A stretch of DNA of 64,000 nt from CAVSMC01 sp963728935 (GTDB taxonomy: Bacteria; Pseudomonadota; Gammaproteobacteria; Burkholderiales; Casimicrobiaceae). Where the stretch lies: assembly GCA_963728935.1 (NCBI GenBank), contig CAVSMC010000012.1, positions 62,001-126,000 on the forward strand, written 5' to 3'. The position numbers and the translations under genes are program-made. How positions within the stretch are numbered: position 1 is the stretch's first letter; every line of letters starts with the position of its first letter. The notes under the pieces were generated by a model. The model made no database searches. It was not told the DNA's origin and saw nothing but the letters and a program-made list of their open reading frames with translations. Shown in pieces: positions 53,692 to 62,308 of the stretch.

Positions 53692-55065
53692 CTTTTGCGT
53701 GATGGTCGCCGCCGCGCGGCCGCGCGCGAACGTGAGGGCGACGGCGTCGCCGACGTCGACCTGCGCAGAATCCTGGACGATGCGACCGGCCGAGTCGGCG
53801 ACGATCGCATAGCCGCGCTCGAGCACGGCCTGCGGATTGAGATGCGCGAGGTTCTGCGCGAGCGCCGTGAGCGCACGCTCGCGTGCGTCCAGGTTGCGGC
53901 GGCCGCTTCGCGTCAGCGCTTCCTGCACGCGGGCAACCCGTGCGTGCTGCGGCAACGGTTGCCGCGTGCGCCCGCGCAGCCGCTCGCCGCACGCGTGCGC
54001 CGTTGCGGCGAGCGAAGCGACCTGGCGGCCAAACGCGCGCGCAAGACGAACGCCGAGCGCTCGGGCGTCGCGCGCCTGCTGCGCGAGCTTCGCGGCCGGA
54101 TGCACGAGCCGGCGCGACGCATGGTCGAGCCGCTGGATGCGCACGGCAAGCGCACGCACGCCTTCGCGCCGCCAGCGCGCGGCGAGCGCATCGATCGAGC
54201 GCGCGAGCGCTGCCCGGTCCGGCGTCGCGAGCGCAGCAGCGGCGGTCGGCGTCGGCGCACGCGCATCGGCGACGAAATCGCAGATCGTGAAGTCGGTCTC
54301 GTGCCCGACGCCCGAAACGATCGGCAGCGCGGACGCGTGCACCGCCTGCGCGACGATCTCCTCGTTGAATGCCCACAGATCCTCGAGCGACCCGCCGCCG
54401 CGCGCAACGATCAACACGTCCACCTCGGTGCGCGCGTTCGCTGCACGGATCGCGCGCGCGATCTGCGCGCCGGCGGCTTCACCCTGTACGGCGGCGGGGT
54501 AGATGATCACCGGCAGCGTTGGCGCGCGGCGCGCGAGCGTGGTCAGAAGATCGTGCAACGCCGCGCCGCGCGGTGACGTCACGATACCGATCGCGCGCGG
54601 GAAGCGCGGCAACGCGCGCTTGCGCTCGTCGTCGAACCAGCCTGCGGCGGCGAGCTTCGATTTCAGTCTCAGGAACCGCTCGTAGAGCGCCCCGACACCG
54701 GCGTGACGAACGACTTCGACGCATAGCTGGAACTCGCCGCGCGGCTCGTACAGCGACGCGACCGCGCGAACTTCGACGGCGAGGCCATTACGCAGCGGAA
54801 AATCGACGAACTGCGCCTTGGCACGAAAGAGCACGCACCGCACCTGTGCGGCGGCGTCCTTCAGATTGAAATAGCAGTGGCCCGACGCGGCCCGCGTGAA
54901 GTCCGAGATCTCGCCGGAGACCCAGCACAGTCCGAGCTCGCGCTCGATCAGCCGCCGCGCAGCGCCCGCAAGCGTCGAGACCGGAATGACCGTCGCGGCC
55001 TGCGTTCGCGCCGCCGTACCGTGCTCGGCGGTTTGTGCACCGCGCCGCGCGAAGTCGTCAGCCAT
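53689..55065 (-). CDS. xseA: Exodeoxyribonuclease VII large subunit
   Basis: 458 residues. Together with XseB it degrades single-stranded DNA. N-terminal OB domain (LGLCWVSGEISDFTRAASGHCYFNLKD), then the catalytic domain with GIVTSPRGAALHD, DVLIVARGGGSLEDLWAFNEE and VSGVGHETDFTICDFVAD, then a coiled-coil region and C-terminal QAVLERGYAIV. ATG 55065 (MADDF) is chosen over a TTG at 55083. The reading frame ends inside the palindromic element, so the native C-terminus may have been altered by a few residues. Confidence 0.95.
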   Translation of the reverse strand: MADDFARRGAQTAEHGTAARTQAATVIPVSTLAGAARRLIERELGLCWVSGEISDFTRAASGHCYFNLKDAAAQVRCVLFRAKAQFVDFPLRNGLAVEVRAVASLYEPRGEFQLCVEVVRHAGVGALYERFLRLKSKLAAAGWFDDERKRALPRFPRAIGIVTSPRGAALHDLLTTLARRAPTLPVIIYPAAVQGEAAGAQIARAIRAANARTEVDVLIVARGGGSLEDLWAFNEEIVAQAVHASALPIVSGVGHETDFTICDFVADARAPTPTAAAALATPDRAALARSIDALAARWRREGVRALAVRIQRLDHASRRLVHPAAKLAQQARDARALGVRLARAFGRQVASLAATAHACGERLRGRTRQPLPQHARVARVQEALTRSGRRNLDARERALTALAQNLAHLNPQAVLERGYAIVADSAGRIVQDSAQVDVGDAVALTFARGRAAATITQK

Positions 55066-55497
55066 GGGGAGCGTACGGTTCAACTAGGTTGGACAATTAT
55101 TCGGCGCTCGCCGCCTTTGTCCTGGACGGAACTTGTGTGCAAATGTTGCAATCCGATGACGCGATCACGGCTAATCGTGGTCGCGACCGTCGCCGAAGCA
55201 CCCTCGTCGAGCAACGTTAAATGGCTGATGGCAAAAGGGAAAAAACAGGTGCTAAATTGGGCACGGCAACTTTTTCTACGATCGGCCGGCGACTTAGCGC
55301 CCGAATGTACAGGATATGCACACTATTATCCACAGGATTTGTGGAAAAACGTCGTGGAGCGCCACAGGGCATGGCCTCGGAAGCCTTGGCTGACGCGGCA
55401 TTGCGGACAGCCCTCGCGATCACGGGGCGTCGCGGCCGATGACGGCCGAACGACCGGCGGTTAGAATAGGCGGCTTGCACCAATTGTTCATGCACAA
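55066..55497. other. Intergenic region xseA-glnS with paired DnaA-box-like sites
   Basis: 432 bases without a convincing gene and locally AT-richer than the surroundings. TTATCCACA (55326-55334) is a perfect DnaA box and TGTGGAAAA (55340-55348) is an inverted near-match, five bases apart. TAGAAT at 55462-55467 is a possible -10 for glnS. A 73-codon frame at 55221-55442 has no recognisable features and I leave it out. Confidence 0.5.
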
Positions 55498-57351
55498 GTG
55501 ACCGATCGTGTTGCATCGCCGCAAGCGCGAACCGGCGCCGGCCGTCGTCCGGCAGCCGACGCGGACGCGCGCCGAACGGTCGACGCCAACACGCCGTCGT
55601 CCAATTTCCTGCGCGCGATCATCGCCGAGGACAATCGCAGCGGCAAATACGGCGGTCGCGTCGTCACCCGCTTTCCGCCCGAGCCCAATGGGTATCTGCA
55701 TTACGGTCACGCGAAGTCGATCATCCTGAACTTCGGGCTCGCCGCCGAGAACGGCGGTCGGTGCCATCTGCGCTTCGACGACACGAACCCGCTGAAAGAG
55801 GAAACCGAGTACGAGGACTCGATCGAGGACGCCGTGCGTTGGCTCGGCTTCGATTGGGGTGAACACCTCTACCATGCATCCGACTACTACGATCGGCTTT
55901 ACGAGTTCGCCGAGTGGTTCGTCGAGCAGGGCCTCGCGTACGTCGACAGCCAAACGGCAGACGAGATGCGGGCGACCCGCGGAACGCTGACCGAAGCCGG
56001 CGTCGCGAGCCCGTACCGCGACCGTCCGTCGGCGGAAAGCCTCGAACTGTTGCGGCGGATGAGAGCAGGCGAATTCGCCGATGGGACGCACGTGCTGCGC
56101 CTGAAGATCGACATGGCGAGCCCGAACGTGAACATGCGCGATCCGGCGATCTACCGTATCCGGCACGCGTCGCACCATCGCACCGGCGACAAGTGGTGCG
56201 TGTATCCGCTGTACGACTACACGCATTGCATCTCCGACGCGCTCGAGCACATCACGCACTCGATCTGCACGCTCGAGTTCCAGGACCACCGGCCGCTGTA
56301 CGACTGGGTGATCGAGCGGCTCGCCGACGGCGGTGGGCTCGAGCGGCCTCTGCCGCAGCAGTACGAGTTCGCGCGTCTCAATCTCACGTATGTCGTGCTG
56401 TCGAAGCGACGGTTGATCGAGCTCGTGACCAACGGCCACGTCGACGGCTGGGACGATCCTCGGATGCCGACGCTCGTGGGCGCGCGCCGGCGCGGCTTCA
56501 CGCCCGAAGGATTCAGGCTGTTCGCCGAGCGCATCGGCGTGTCGAAGGCCGACTCGTGGATCGAGATGAGCGTGCTCGAGGACTGCATGCGCGAGGACTT
56601 GAACGCGTCGGCGCAGCGACGCATCGCGGTGCTCGATCCGGTGAAGCTCGTGATCGACAACTATCCGGCGAACGAATCGGAGGAGTGCTTCGCGCCGAAT
56701 CACCCGCAGCGCCCCGAGCTCGGCAAGCGGGCACTGCCGTTCGGCCGCGAGCTGTGGATCGAGCGCGACGACTTCAGCGAGAACCCGCCCAAAGGCTATT
56801 TCCGCCTCGCGCCGGGCGCGGAAGTGCGGCTGCGCTATGCGTATATCGTGCGCTGCGTCGGCGTCGAGAAGAACGCTTCGGGCGAGGTGACCGTCGTCCA
56901 CTGCACGTACGACGCCGGGACGAAGAGCGGCACCGCCGGCGCCGACGCGCGCAAGGTCAAAGGCAACATCCATTGGCTGTCCGCCGAGCACGCGGTGCCC
57001 GCCGAAGTGCGGCTGTACGATCGGCTGTTCCGCGTGCCGTTTCCCGGCGCGCGCAATCCCGGCACGCCGCACGCAACGGTCGTGGCCGGAGAAGACAGCG
57101 ACGACGAAGTGGCGACGGAATCCGCCGAGCGCCACTATCTCGACGATCTCAATCCGGACTCGAAGCGCGTCATCGTCGCGCGCGTCGAGCCCGCGCTTGC
57201 CTCCGCAGCGCGCGAAGAGCGTTTCCAGTTCGAGCGGCACGGCTATTTCGTCGCCGATCTCGCCGATCATTCGCCCGGCAATCCGGCTTTCAATCGCGCC
57301 GTGACGCTGCGAGACTCCTGGCGCGGCGAGCACGCCCTCCAGGCGGCGTAG
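55498..57351 (+). CDS. glnS: Glutaminyl-tRNA synthetase
   Basis: 617 residues, class I aaRS. Class motif HIGH is present as PPEPNGYLHYGHAKSI, KMSKS as VVLSKRRL. Glx-specific RFDDTNPLKEETEYEDSI and DWGEHLYHASDYYDRLYE follow, with the C-terminal anticodon-binding beta barrels ending in GYFVADLADHSPGNPAFNR. It starts at GTG 55498 with a roughly 35-residue non-conserved N-terminal extension. It is longer than the 554-residue E. coli enzyme, as is common in betaproteobacteria. Confidence 0.97.
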   Translation: MTDRVASPQARTGAGRRPAADADARRTVDANTPSSNFLRAIIAEDNRSGKYGGRVVTRFPPEPNGYLHYGHAKSIILNFGLAAENGGRCHLRFDDTNPLKEETEYEDSIEDAVRWLGFDWGEHLYHASDYYDRLYEFAEWFVEQGLAYVDSQTADEMRATRGTLTEAGVASPYRDRPSAESLELLRRMRAGEFADGTHVLRLKIDMASPNVNMRDPAIYRIRHASHHRTGDKWCVYPLYDYTHCISDALEHITHSICTLEFQDHRPLYDWVIERLADGGGLERPLPQQYEFARLNLTYVVLSKRRLIELVTNGHVDGWDDPRMPTLVGARRRGFTPEGFRLFAERIGVSKADSWIEMSVLEDCMREDLNASAQRRIAVLDPVKLVIDNYPANESEECFAPNHPQRPELGKRALPFGRELWIERDDFSENPPKGYFRLAPGAEVRLRYAYIVRCVGVEKNASGEVTVVHCTYDAGTKSGTAGADARKVKGNIHWLSAEHAVPAEVRLYDRLFRVPFPGARNPGTPHATVVAGEDSDDEVATESAERHYLDDLNPDSKRVIVARVEPALASAAREERFQFERHGYFVADLADHSPGNPAFNRAVTLRDSWRGEHALQAA

Positions 57352-57459
57352 CAGATGGGGGAGGTGCGCGATACGGCGCGAAAGCGATGTGTCGCGTGCA
57401 GGCCGAGCAGCGATTAGCGGTAAGATGCGCCTCCCACCCGATCGGCGGCGGAGCCTCAC

Positions 57460-58329
57460 GTGAAGCGCATTGTCCTTTTCATCGCAACGAACCTCGCGGT
57501 CGTCCTCGTCCTGTCGGTCGTGCTGCGGCTGTTCGGGCTCGACCGTGCGCTCGCGCAGAGCGGCGTCGATTACGGCTCGCTGCTCGTGTTCTCGGCGGTA
57601 GTCGGCTTCGCCGGCGCGATCGTCTCGCTTCTGATGTCGAAGCCGATGGCTAAATGGTCGACCGGCGCGCACGTGATCGAGCAGCCGGCGAACGAGCCTG
57701 AAGCGTGGCTGATCGAGACCGTGCGCCGGCTCGCGACCAAGGCCGGCATCGCGATGCCGGAAGTCGCGATCTACGAAGGCGGTCCGAACGCGTTCGCGAC
57801 CGGCGCGTTCAAGAATTCCGCGCTCGTCGCGGTGTCGACCGGACTGTTGCAGACGATGAGCAAGGAGGAGGTCGAGGCGGTGCTCGGCCACGAGATGTCG
57901 CACGTTGTGAACGGCGACATGGTGACGCTCGCGCTGATCCAGGGTGTCGTCAACACGTTCGTGATCTTCCTCGCGCGCATCATCGGCTCGATCGTCGATC
58001 GCACGGTGTTTCGCACCGAACGCGGCAACGGGCCGGGCTACTTCATCACCGTCATCGTTGCGCAGATCGTGCTCGGAATCCTCGCGTCGATGATCGTCGC
58101 GTGGTTCTCGCGCTGGCGCGAGTACCGCGCCGACCGCGGATCGGCGCAATTGCTCGGCAGCCCGACGCCGATGGTGAACGCATTGCGGCGGCTCGGCGGC
58201 CTCGAGGCGGGCGAGATGCCGAAGTCGCTCTCGGCGTTCGGCATCGCCGAATCGGGTGGCGTGATGGCGTTGTTCGCGTCGCATCCGCCGATCGAAGCGC
58301 GCATTGCCGCGCTGACTGCCGCCCGCTGA
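57460..58329 (+). CDS. htpX: Membrane zinc protease HtpX
   Basis: 289 residues. Two N-terminal membrane helices, catalytic zinc motif GHEMSHVVNGD (HExxH), two further helices, and the third zinc ligand in WREYRADRGSAQLLG. The protease acts in quality control of misfolded inner membrane proteins together with FtsH. GTG 57460 follows GGCGGAG. TAAGAT near 57421 could be its -10. Confidence 0.95.
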   Translation: MKRIVLFIATNLAVVLVLSVVLRLFGLDRALAQSGVDYGSLLVFSAVVGFAGAIVSLLMSKPMAKWSTGAHVIEQPANEPEAWLIETVRRLATKAGIAMPEVAIYEGGPNAFATGAFKNSALVAVSTGLLQTMSKEEVEAVLGHEMSHVVNGDMVTLALIQGVVNTFVIFLARIIGSIVDRTVFRTERGNGPGYFITVIVAQIVLGILASMIVAWFSRWREYRADRGSAQLLGSPTPMVNALRRLGGLEAGEMPKSLSAFGIAESGGVMALFASHPPIEARIAALTAAR

Positions 58330-58339
58330 GCGCGTGCAA

Positions 58340-58579
58340 ATGCCGGCGCGCCCGACCCGCTTCAAGATCGAGGTGATGGCCGAGAACGGCCTGTGGCATG
58401 ACGTTCGCGACGCCGACGGCGAGCTGCTGGTGTTCGATGACGAAGCGACGGCGCGCGCGAAGCTCGCCGAGCTCTATCCGGTTCTGGTTCAGATGGAGCG
58501 CTATGCCGGCGGCAAGCGCACGCGCGTGATTCGAATCCTCGAAGACGAGGACGATTGGCCGCAGCGCAAGCCGCGCTGA
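58340..58579 (+). CDS. Small conserved-looking hypothetical protein
   Basis: 79 residues: TRFKIEVMAENGLWHDVRDADGELLVFDDEATARAKLAELYPVLVQM and a basic/acidic tail ending DDWPQRKPR. It looks like a small alpha/beta domain with a WHDV strand; no family recognised. It begins 10 bases after htpX and is followed closely by a GST gene, so the three may share a transcript. GTG 58334 is an alternative start. Confidence 0.65.
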   Translation: MPARPTRFKIEVMAENGLWHDVRDADGELLVFDDEATARAKLAELYPVLVQMERYAGGKRTRVIRILEDEDDWPQRKPR

Positions 58580-58616
58580 TATCGACGCCGCACGAGGCGC
58601 CGATCAAGGGGGGTCG

Positions 58617-59234
58617 ATGATCGAGTTCTACACGTTCCAGACGTCCAACGGTCAGCGCGTCGCGGTCATGCTCGAGGAATGCGAGTTGCCGTACCGCGTG
58701 CATTGGATCGACCTGATGAAAGGCGACCAGCGCAAACCCGACTATCTCGCGCTCAATCCCGCCGGCGCGATACCGACGATCGTCGATTCCGACGGCCCCG
58801 GCGGCAAGCCGATGACGCTTTCGCAATCGGGCGCGATCCTGCTCTATCTCGCGCAAAAGACCGGTCGCTATCTGCCGACCGATCCGGGACGACGCGCGCT
58901 CGCGTGGCAGTGGCTGATGTTCGGCGTCACCGATTGCATGAGCGCGACCGCCGGCATCTTCTTCGAGACGGCGCTGCTGCCGGAAAAGGCGCCGGCGAAC
59001 CTCAAGTGGTACGAAGAACGCCTGTTGCGATTCTTCCGCGTGGCTGACGGACGTCTCGCCGGCCGCGATTGGCTCGTCGACGAGATCTCGATTGCCGACT
59101 TCGCGCTTTATCCGATCTACGCGTTACGCAAGTCGCTCGCGGACGCCTCCGATCTGCCCAATGTCACCAGGTGGGGTGCGGCGCTCGCCGAACGGCCGGC
59201 GGTGCAACGGGCGCTGCGCTTGCCCGAAAAGTAA
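58617..59234 (+). CDS. Glutathione S-transferase, Nu/YfcG-like
   Basis: 205 residues. N-terminal thioredoxin-like half FYTFQTSNGQRVAVMLEECELPY (the T/N-x-N pattern of the YfcG/YghU group), then LNPAGAIPTIVD with the cis-Pro and LSQSGAILLYLAQKTGRYLP with Ser for the gamma-glutamyl group. The C-terminal helical half contains SIADFALYPIYA. These enzymes often have disulfide reductase activity toward glutathione derivatives. GGGGGG lies ahead of ATG 58617. Ends just before the third palindromic element. Confidence 0.9.
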   Translation: MIEFYTFQTSNGQRVAVMLEECELPYRVHWIDLMKGDQRKPDYLALNPAGAIPTIVDSDGPGGKPMTLSQSGAILLYLAQKTGRYLPTDPGRRALAWQWLMFGVTDCMSATAGIFFETALLPEKAPANLKWYEERLLRFFRVADGRLAGRDWLVDEISIADFALYPIYALRKSLADASDLPNVTRWGAALAERPAVQRALRLPEK

Positions 59235-59257
59235 CCTCGCACAGCTTGGGAGTCAGC

Positions 59258-59345
59258 GGAAAGTAGGGTCAGACTCGACTTTTCTTGATCCGCATTTCAC
59301 ATTTCGAGACGTGCCGCGAAAAGTCGAGTCTGACCCTACTTATCC
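59258..59345. repeat. AGGGTCAGACTCGACTTT inverted-repeat element, copy 3
   Basis: The left arm at 59258-59284 and the right arm at 59318-59342 are complementary, separated by 33 bases. It lies between two convergent genes, like copy 2. The spacer length equals that of copy 1 but the spacer sequence differs. Confidence 0.8.
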
Positions 59346-59353
59346 GGGCGCAC

Positions 59354-59390
59354 AAAACAAACGGCCGGGCGCATCGCGCGCCGCGGCCGT
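59354..59390 (-). terminator. Terminator of the SWIB/H1-like gene
   Basis: On the minus strand ACGGCCG...CGGCCGT forms a GC stem with an inner GC-rich part, followed by TTTGTTTT. Position is 21 bases after the stop codon. Confidence 0.65.
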
Positions 59391-59411
59391 CGTGAAACCG
59401 AGAGCGGTGGG

Positions 59412-59816
59412 TTACTTGAGGTGATTCGAGACGAGCTTCGTCATCTCGAACATCGACACCTTGCCCTTGCCGCCGAAGACGGCCTTGAGCTTTTCATCGG
59501 CGTTGATGAGCCGCCTGTTGACGGCGTCCTGCAGCTTGTTCTTCTTGATGTAGTCCCAGATCTTCTTCGTCACTTCGGTGCGCGGCATCGGGTTCGAGCC
59601 GATCACGGCCGACAGCACCGACGACGGCGTCATCGCTTTCATGAACGCGGCGTTCGGTTTGCGCTTCGCGGCCTTTTTCGGGGCGGCCTTTTTCGGGGCG
59701 GCTTTCTTCGGAGCTGACTTCTTGGCGGCTTTCTTTGCGGCGGGCTTCTTCGCGGCAGGCTTCTTGGCGGCGGGCTTCTTCGCGGGCTTCTTTGCGGCTT
59801 TCTTGGCAGTAGCCAT
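59412..59816 (-). CDS. SWIB-domain protein with histone H1-like tail
   Basis: 134 residues. The first 52 are almost pure Lys-Ala-Pro repeats (KKPAAKKPAAKK pattern), like the C-tail of eukaryotic H1 and bacterial HC1-type DNA-binding proteins. The remainder is a SWIB/MDM2 domain (MTPSSVLSAVIGSNPMPRTEV, WDYIKKNKLQD, INADEKLKAVFGGKGKVSMFEM). It probably binds DNA nonspecifically and compacts the nucleoid. AAGGAG precedes the ATG; the terminator follows. Confidence 0.93.
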   Translation of the reverse strand: MATAKKAAKKPAKKPAAKKPAAKKPAAKKAAKKSAPKKAAPKKAAPKKAAKRKPNAAFMKAMTPSSVLSAVIGSNPMPRTEVTKKIWDYIKKNKLQDAVNRRLINADEKLKAVFGGKGKVSMFEMTKLVSNHLK

Positions 59817-60157
59817 GGTGCTCCTTCCTATGAATTGTGGGTCTTCATCACAACGCCAGACATTCTGAAGCAGACCCTCCTGTCAGGGGTTGCTCCCTGC
59901 TTCATCGGGGGGAAATATACCCTATTCCAGAGGGAAGGGAATCCCTGCGCGAGGGAATTTTCGAGGGAAGACGCATGCGCTGTTCCGATGGCGCGACCAT
60001 CTTCGCGCGCGTACGGCGCCTCGCGTTCGGCGCCGCCCGCGCCATCTTGTGCGCGCAATCTCGCCGGTGCGACACTCGGCGCAATGCGAAGCGATCCCAT
60101 CGTCGAGCCGGCTTGGCGGTCGATTCGGCCGCGGGGCGCCGCCGCGCGCGCGGATCG
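59817..60157. other. Leader region of the SWIB gene and upstream gap
   Basis: 341 bases with no intact gene. TATATT on the minus strand (59919-59914) could be the SWIB gene -10, about 100 bases from its ATG. GAGGGAA-type motifs repeat several times at 59929-59968. The part from about 59990 is ordinary GC-rich sequence leading into the broken amidohydrolase. Confidence 0.4.
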
Positions 60158-60700
60158 CGATGCTCGTCGGATTCGCCATCGCGATGTCGGCTCACGGCGA
60201 CAACCGTCTGCCGATCTTCGATGCGCACCTGCATTACAACGACGAGGCGACCGCAGCGCTGCCGGTCGCGGACGTGCTCGAGCGGCTGACGGCGAGCGGC
60301 GTACCGACCATCCTCGCGACCAGCCGACCGAAGGACCGCGCGCGCTGGCCGCCGCGGGCGCGGTGGCGGCGCCGCCGATCGCGCCGTGCGTCGTGCCGTT
60401 CATTCGACCTTATCGCACCGAAGCGGACCGCCAGACTTGGTTCAACGATGCGGCCATCTACGCGCTCGTCGACCGCTACGACAGCACGGCCGACTCGCGT
60501 CCGACGCCCGAGTGGCGCGCGCTGTTCGAGCGGCTCCCGACCGCTTCGTCGTCGGCTCCGACACATGGGTGAACGCACGATGGTCGCAGTACGGCGAGAT
60601 CATCGACTATTACAGGGGATGGCTTACGCAGCTGCCGCCGGCAACGGCGGCGCTGATCGCGTATGGCAACGGTGAGCGGCTGTTCGCTACGTCGCGTTGA
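60158..60700 (+). pseudogene. Broken amidohydrolase (metal-dependent TIM barrel)
   Basis: Three consecutive frames carry one protein: MLVGFAIAMSAHGDNRLPIFDAHLHYNDEA (signal-like start plus the DAHLH metal motif), then after a shift near 60340 AGAVAAPPIAPCVVPFIRPYRTEADRQ, then after a shift near 60535 DRFVVGSDTWVNARWSQYGE and AYGNGERLFATSR, the usual C-terminal GSD and GN-RLF motifs. About 100 central residues are missing. It therefore cannot encode a working enzyme. The TraB/GumN gene starts 19 bases later. Confidence 0.7.
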
Positions 60701-60719
60701 CGTGCATTCGATCCATCCG

Positions 60720-61607
60720 ATGCACGCGATCGCGGCGCTCGCATCGATCGTCGTGATCGCGCTCGCGACGGCGGCGAGCGCCGCGGAGCCCTCGTTCTCG
60801 CATGGACTGCTGTTCCGGCTCGACAAGGCCGGCGCGCAAACGTCCTGGGTGTTCGGCACGATTCATTCGTCCGATCCGCGCGTGCTCGAGCTGCCCGCTC
60901 CGGTCGCGAATGCGTTCGCCCGGGCGCGAACGTTCGCGACCGAGATCGTCCTTGGCGAAGTCGACGTCGCCGATTTCTTCGCCATGGCGCAGCTCGACGA
61001 CGGAAGGCGGCTCACCGACTATTTCGACGACGATACGATCGCCGCGATCCGTACGGCGCTCGGCGCCTCGGCACCGCCGGATGCGGCGCTTGCACGCCTC
61101 AAGCCCTGGGCGGTGCTGCTCATGCTCGCGCAAGCGCCGGCTTCCTACGCCGCTGAGCGCACGACGCTCGATGCGTCGCTCTTCGCCGCCGCACGCGCGC
61201 GCCGGATGTCGGTGGTGAGCCTCGAACTCGCGGACGAGCAGGCGAGCGCGTTCGACTCGATTCCGCTCGAAACTCAGGTCGCGCTCGCGCGCTACCTGCT
61301 GCGCGAACGCGATGCGCTCGCGCAACGGCATGCGGCGACGCTCGCCGCCTGGCTCGACCGCGATCTCGCTCGGATCAGCGCACTGAGCAAGGCCCCGGGC
61401 AGCGCCGATGCGTCGATCGCGCGCCATTTCGCGCTGCTTTCGCACCATCTGGTCGAAAACCGCTCGGTATCGATGGCGCACCGGCTGTTCCTGCCGCTGC
61501 GGCACGGCGGCGTGTTCGTCGCCGTCGGCGCGTTGCATCTGTACGGCCGACACGGCCTGCTCGGTTTGCTGCGAGAGCAGGGCTACCGTGTCCGGCGCGT
61601 CTACTGA
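60720..61607 (+). CDS. TraB/GumN family protein
   Basis: 295 residues. A signal peptide (IAALASIVVIALATAASAA) precedes the TraB/GumN domain: FGTIHSSDPRVLELP near the start and FVAVGALHLYGRHGLLGLLREQGYRV at the end, the two conserved blocks with GxxH and GxxHL that may bind metal in Tiki-like proteases. Function in bacteria is unclear. ATG 60720 gives the best signal peptide; GTG 60702 is possible. Confidence 0.87.
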   Translation: MHAIAALASIVVIALATAASAAEPSFSHGLLFRLDKAGAQTSWVFGTIHSSDPRVLELPAPVANAFARARTFATEIVLGEVDVADFFAMAQLDDGRRLTDYFDDDTIAAIRTALGASAPPDAALARLKPWAVLLMLAQAPASYAAERTTLDASLFAAARARRMSVVSLELADEQASAFDSIPLETQVALARYLLRERDALAQRHAATLAAWLDRDLARISALSKAPGSADASIARHFALLSHHLVENRSVSMAHRLFLPLRHGGVFVAVGALHLYGRHGLLGLLREQGYRVRRVY

Positions 61608-61631
61608 GCCTTTCTGCGCGGCGCGCGTACA

Positions 61632-62285
61632 ATGCAACGCGTGGAGCTCGCCGATCTACGCACCGATTACAAGCGCGAGAAGCTCGACGAAGCGCAAGTC
61701 GACCGCGATCCCTTTCGCCAATTCGGCCGCTGGTTCGAAGAAGTGCTCGCCGCGAAGCTCCCTGAGCCCAACGCGATGACGCTCGCGACAGTCGGCGCCG
61801 ACGGTCGGCCCGCCGCGCGCATCATGCTGCTCAAGGACTTCGACGAGCGCGGGTTCGTCTTCTACACGAACTACCAGAGCCGCAAAGGTCGCGAAATCGA
61901 GCGCCGAGCGCAGGTTGCGCTGCTCTTCCATTGGGTCGAGCTCGAGCGGCAGGTTCGCATCGAAGGCACGGCGACGCGCGTCGACGCTGCCGAATCGGAC
62001 GCCTACTTCGCCATACGACCGCACGCATCGCGCCTCGGAGCGTGGGCGTCGCCGCAGAGCGAGCCGATCGCGAGCCGCGCGTTGCTCGAGGCGCGGCTCG
62101 CGGAAGTCCAGGCGCGCTTCGCGGCCGCCGGCGACGACGTGCCGCGGCCAGCGCACTGGGGCGGCTTTCGCGTTGTGCCCGCATCGATCGAGTTCTGGCA
62201 GGGCCGCCCGTCGCGCCTTCACGACCGCATTCGCTTCCGGCGCACCGCCCCCGACGCGTGGACGATCGAGCGGCTCGCGCCGTAG
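61632..62285 (+). CDS. pdxH: Pyridoxamine 5'-phosphate oxidase
   Basis: 217 residues, close to the E. coli length of 218. Oxidises PNP and PMP to pyridoxal phosphate with FMN. MTLATVGADGRPAARIMLLKDFDERGFVFYTNYQSRKG binds FMN; ALLFHWVELERQVRIEGTATRV, SRLGAWASPQSEPI and the C-terminal PASIEFWQGRPSRLHDRIRF with its Arg-His pair are family hallmarks. It starts at ATG 61632, shortly after the TraB/GumN gene. Confidence 0.97.
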   Translation: MQRVELADLRTDYKREKLDEAQVDRDPFRQFGRWFEEVLAAKLPEPNAMTLATVGADGRPAARIMLLKDFDERGFVFYTNYQSRKGREIERRAQVALLFHWVELERQVRIEGTATRVDAAESDAYFAIRPHASRLGAWASPQSEPIASRALLEARLAEVQARFAAAGDDVPRPAHWGGFRVVPASIEFWQGRPSRLHDRIRFRRTAPDAWTIERLAP

Positions 62286-62308
62286 CGGCGGCCGCAGCGT
62301 CTCGCTCG

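Noticed and set aside
55326..55348. Replication origin oriC
   Set aside because: Only two DnaA-like boxes and no dnaA, dnaN, gidA or rpmH nearby.
55420..58365. 981-codon minus-strand frame opposite glnS and htpX
   Set aside because: Antisense to two well-conserved genes; no domain seen.
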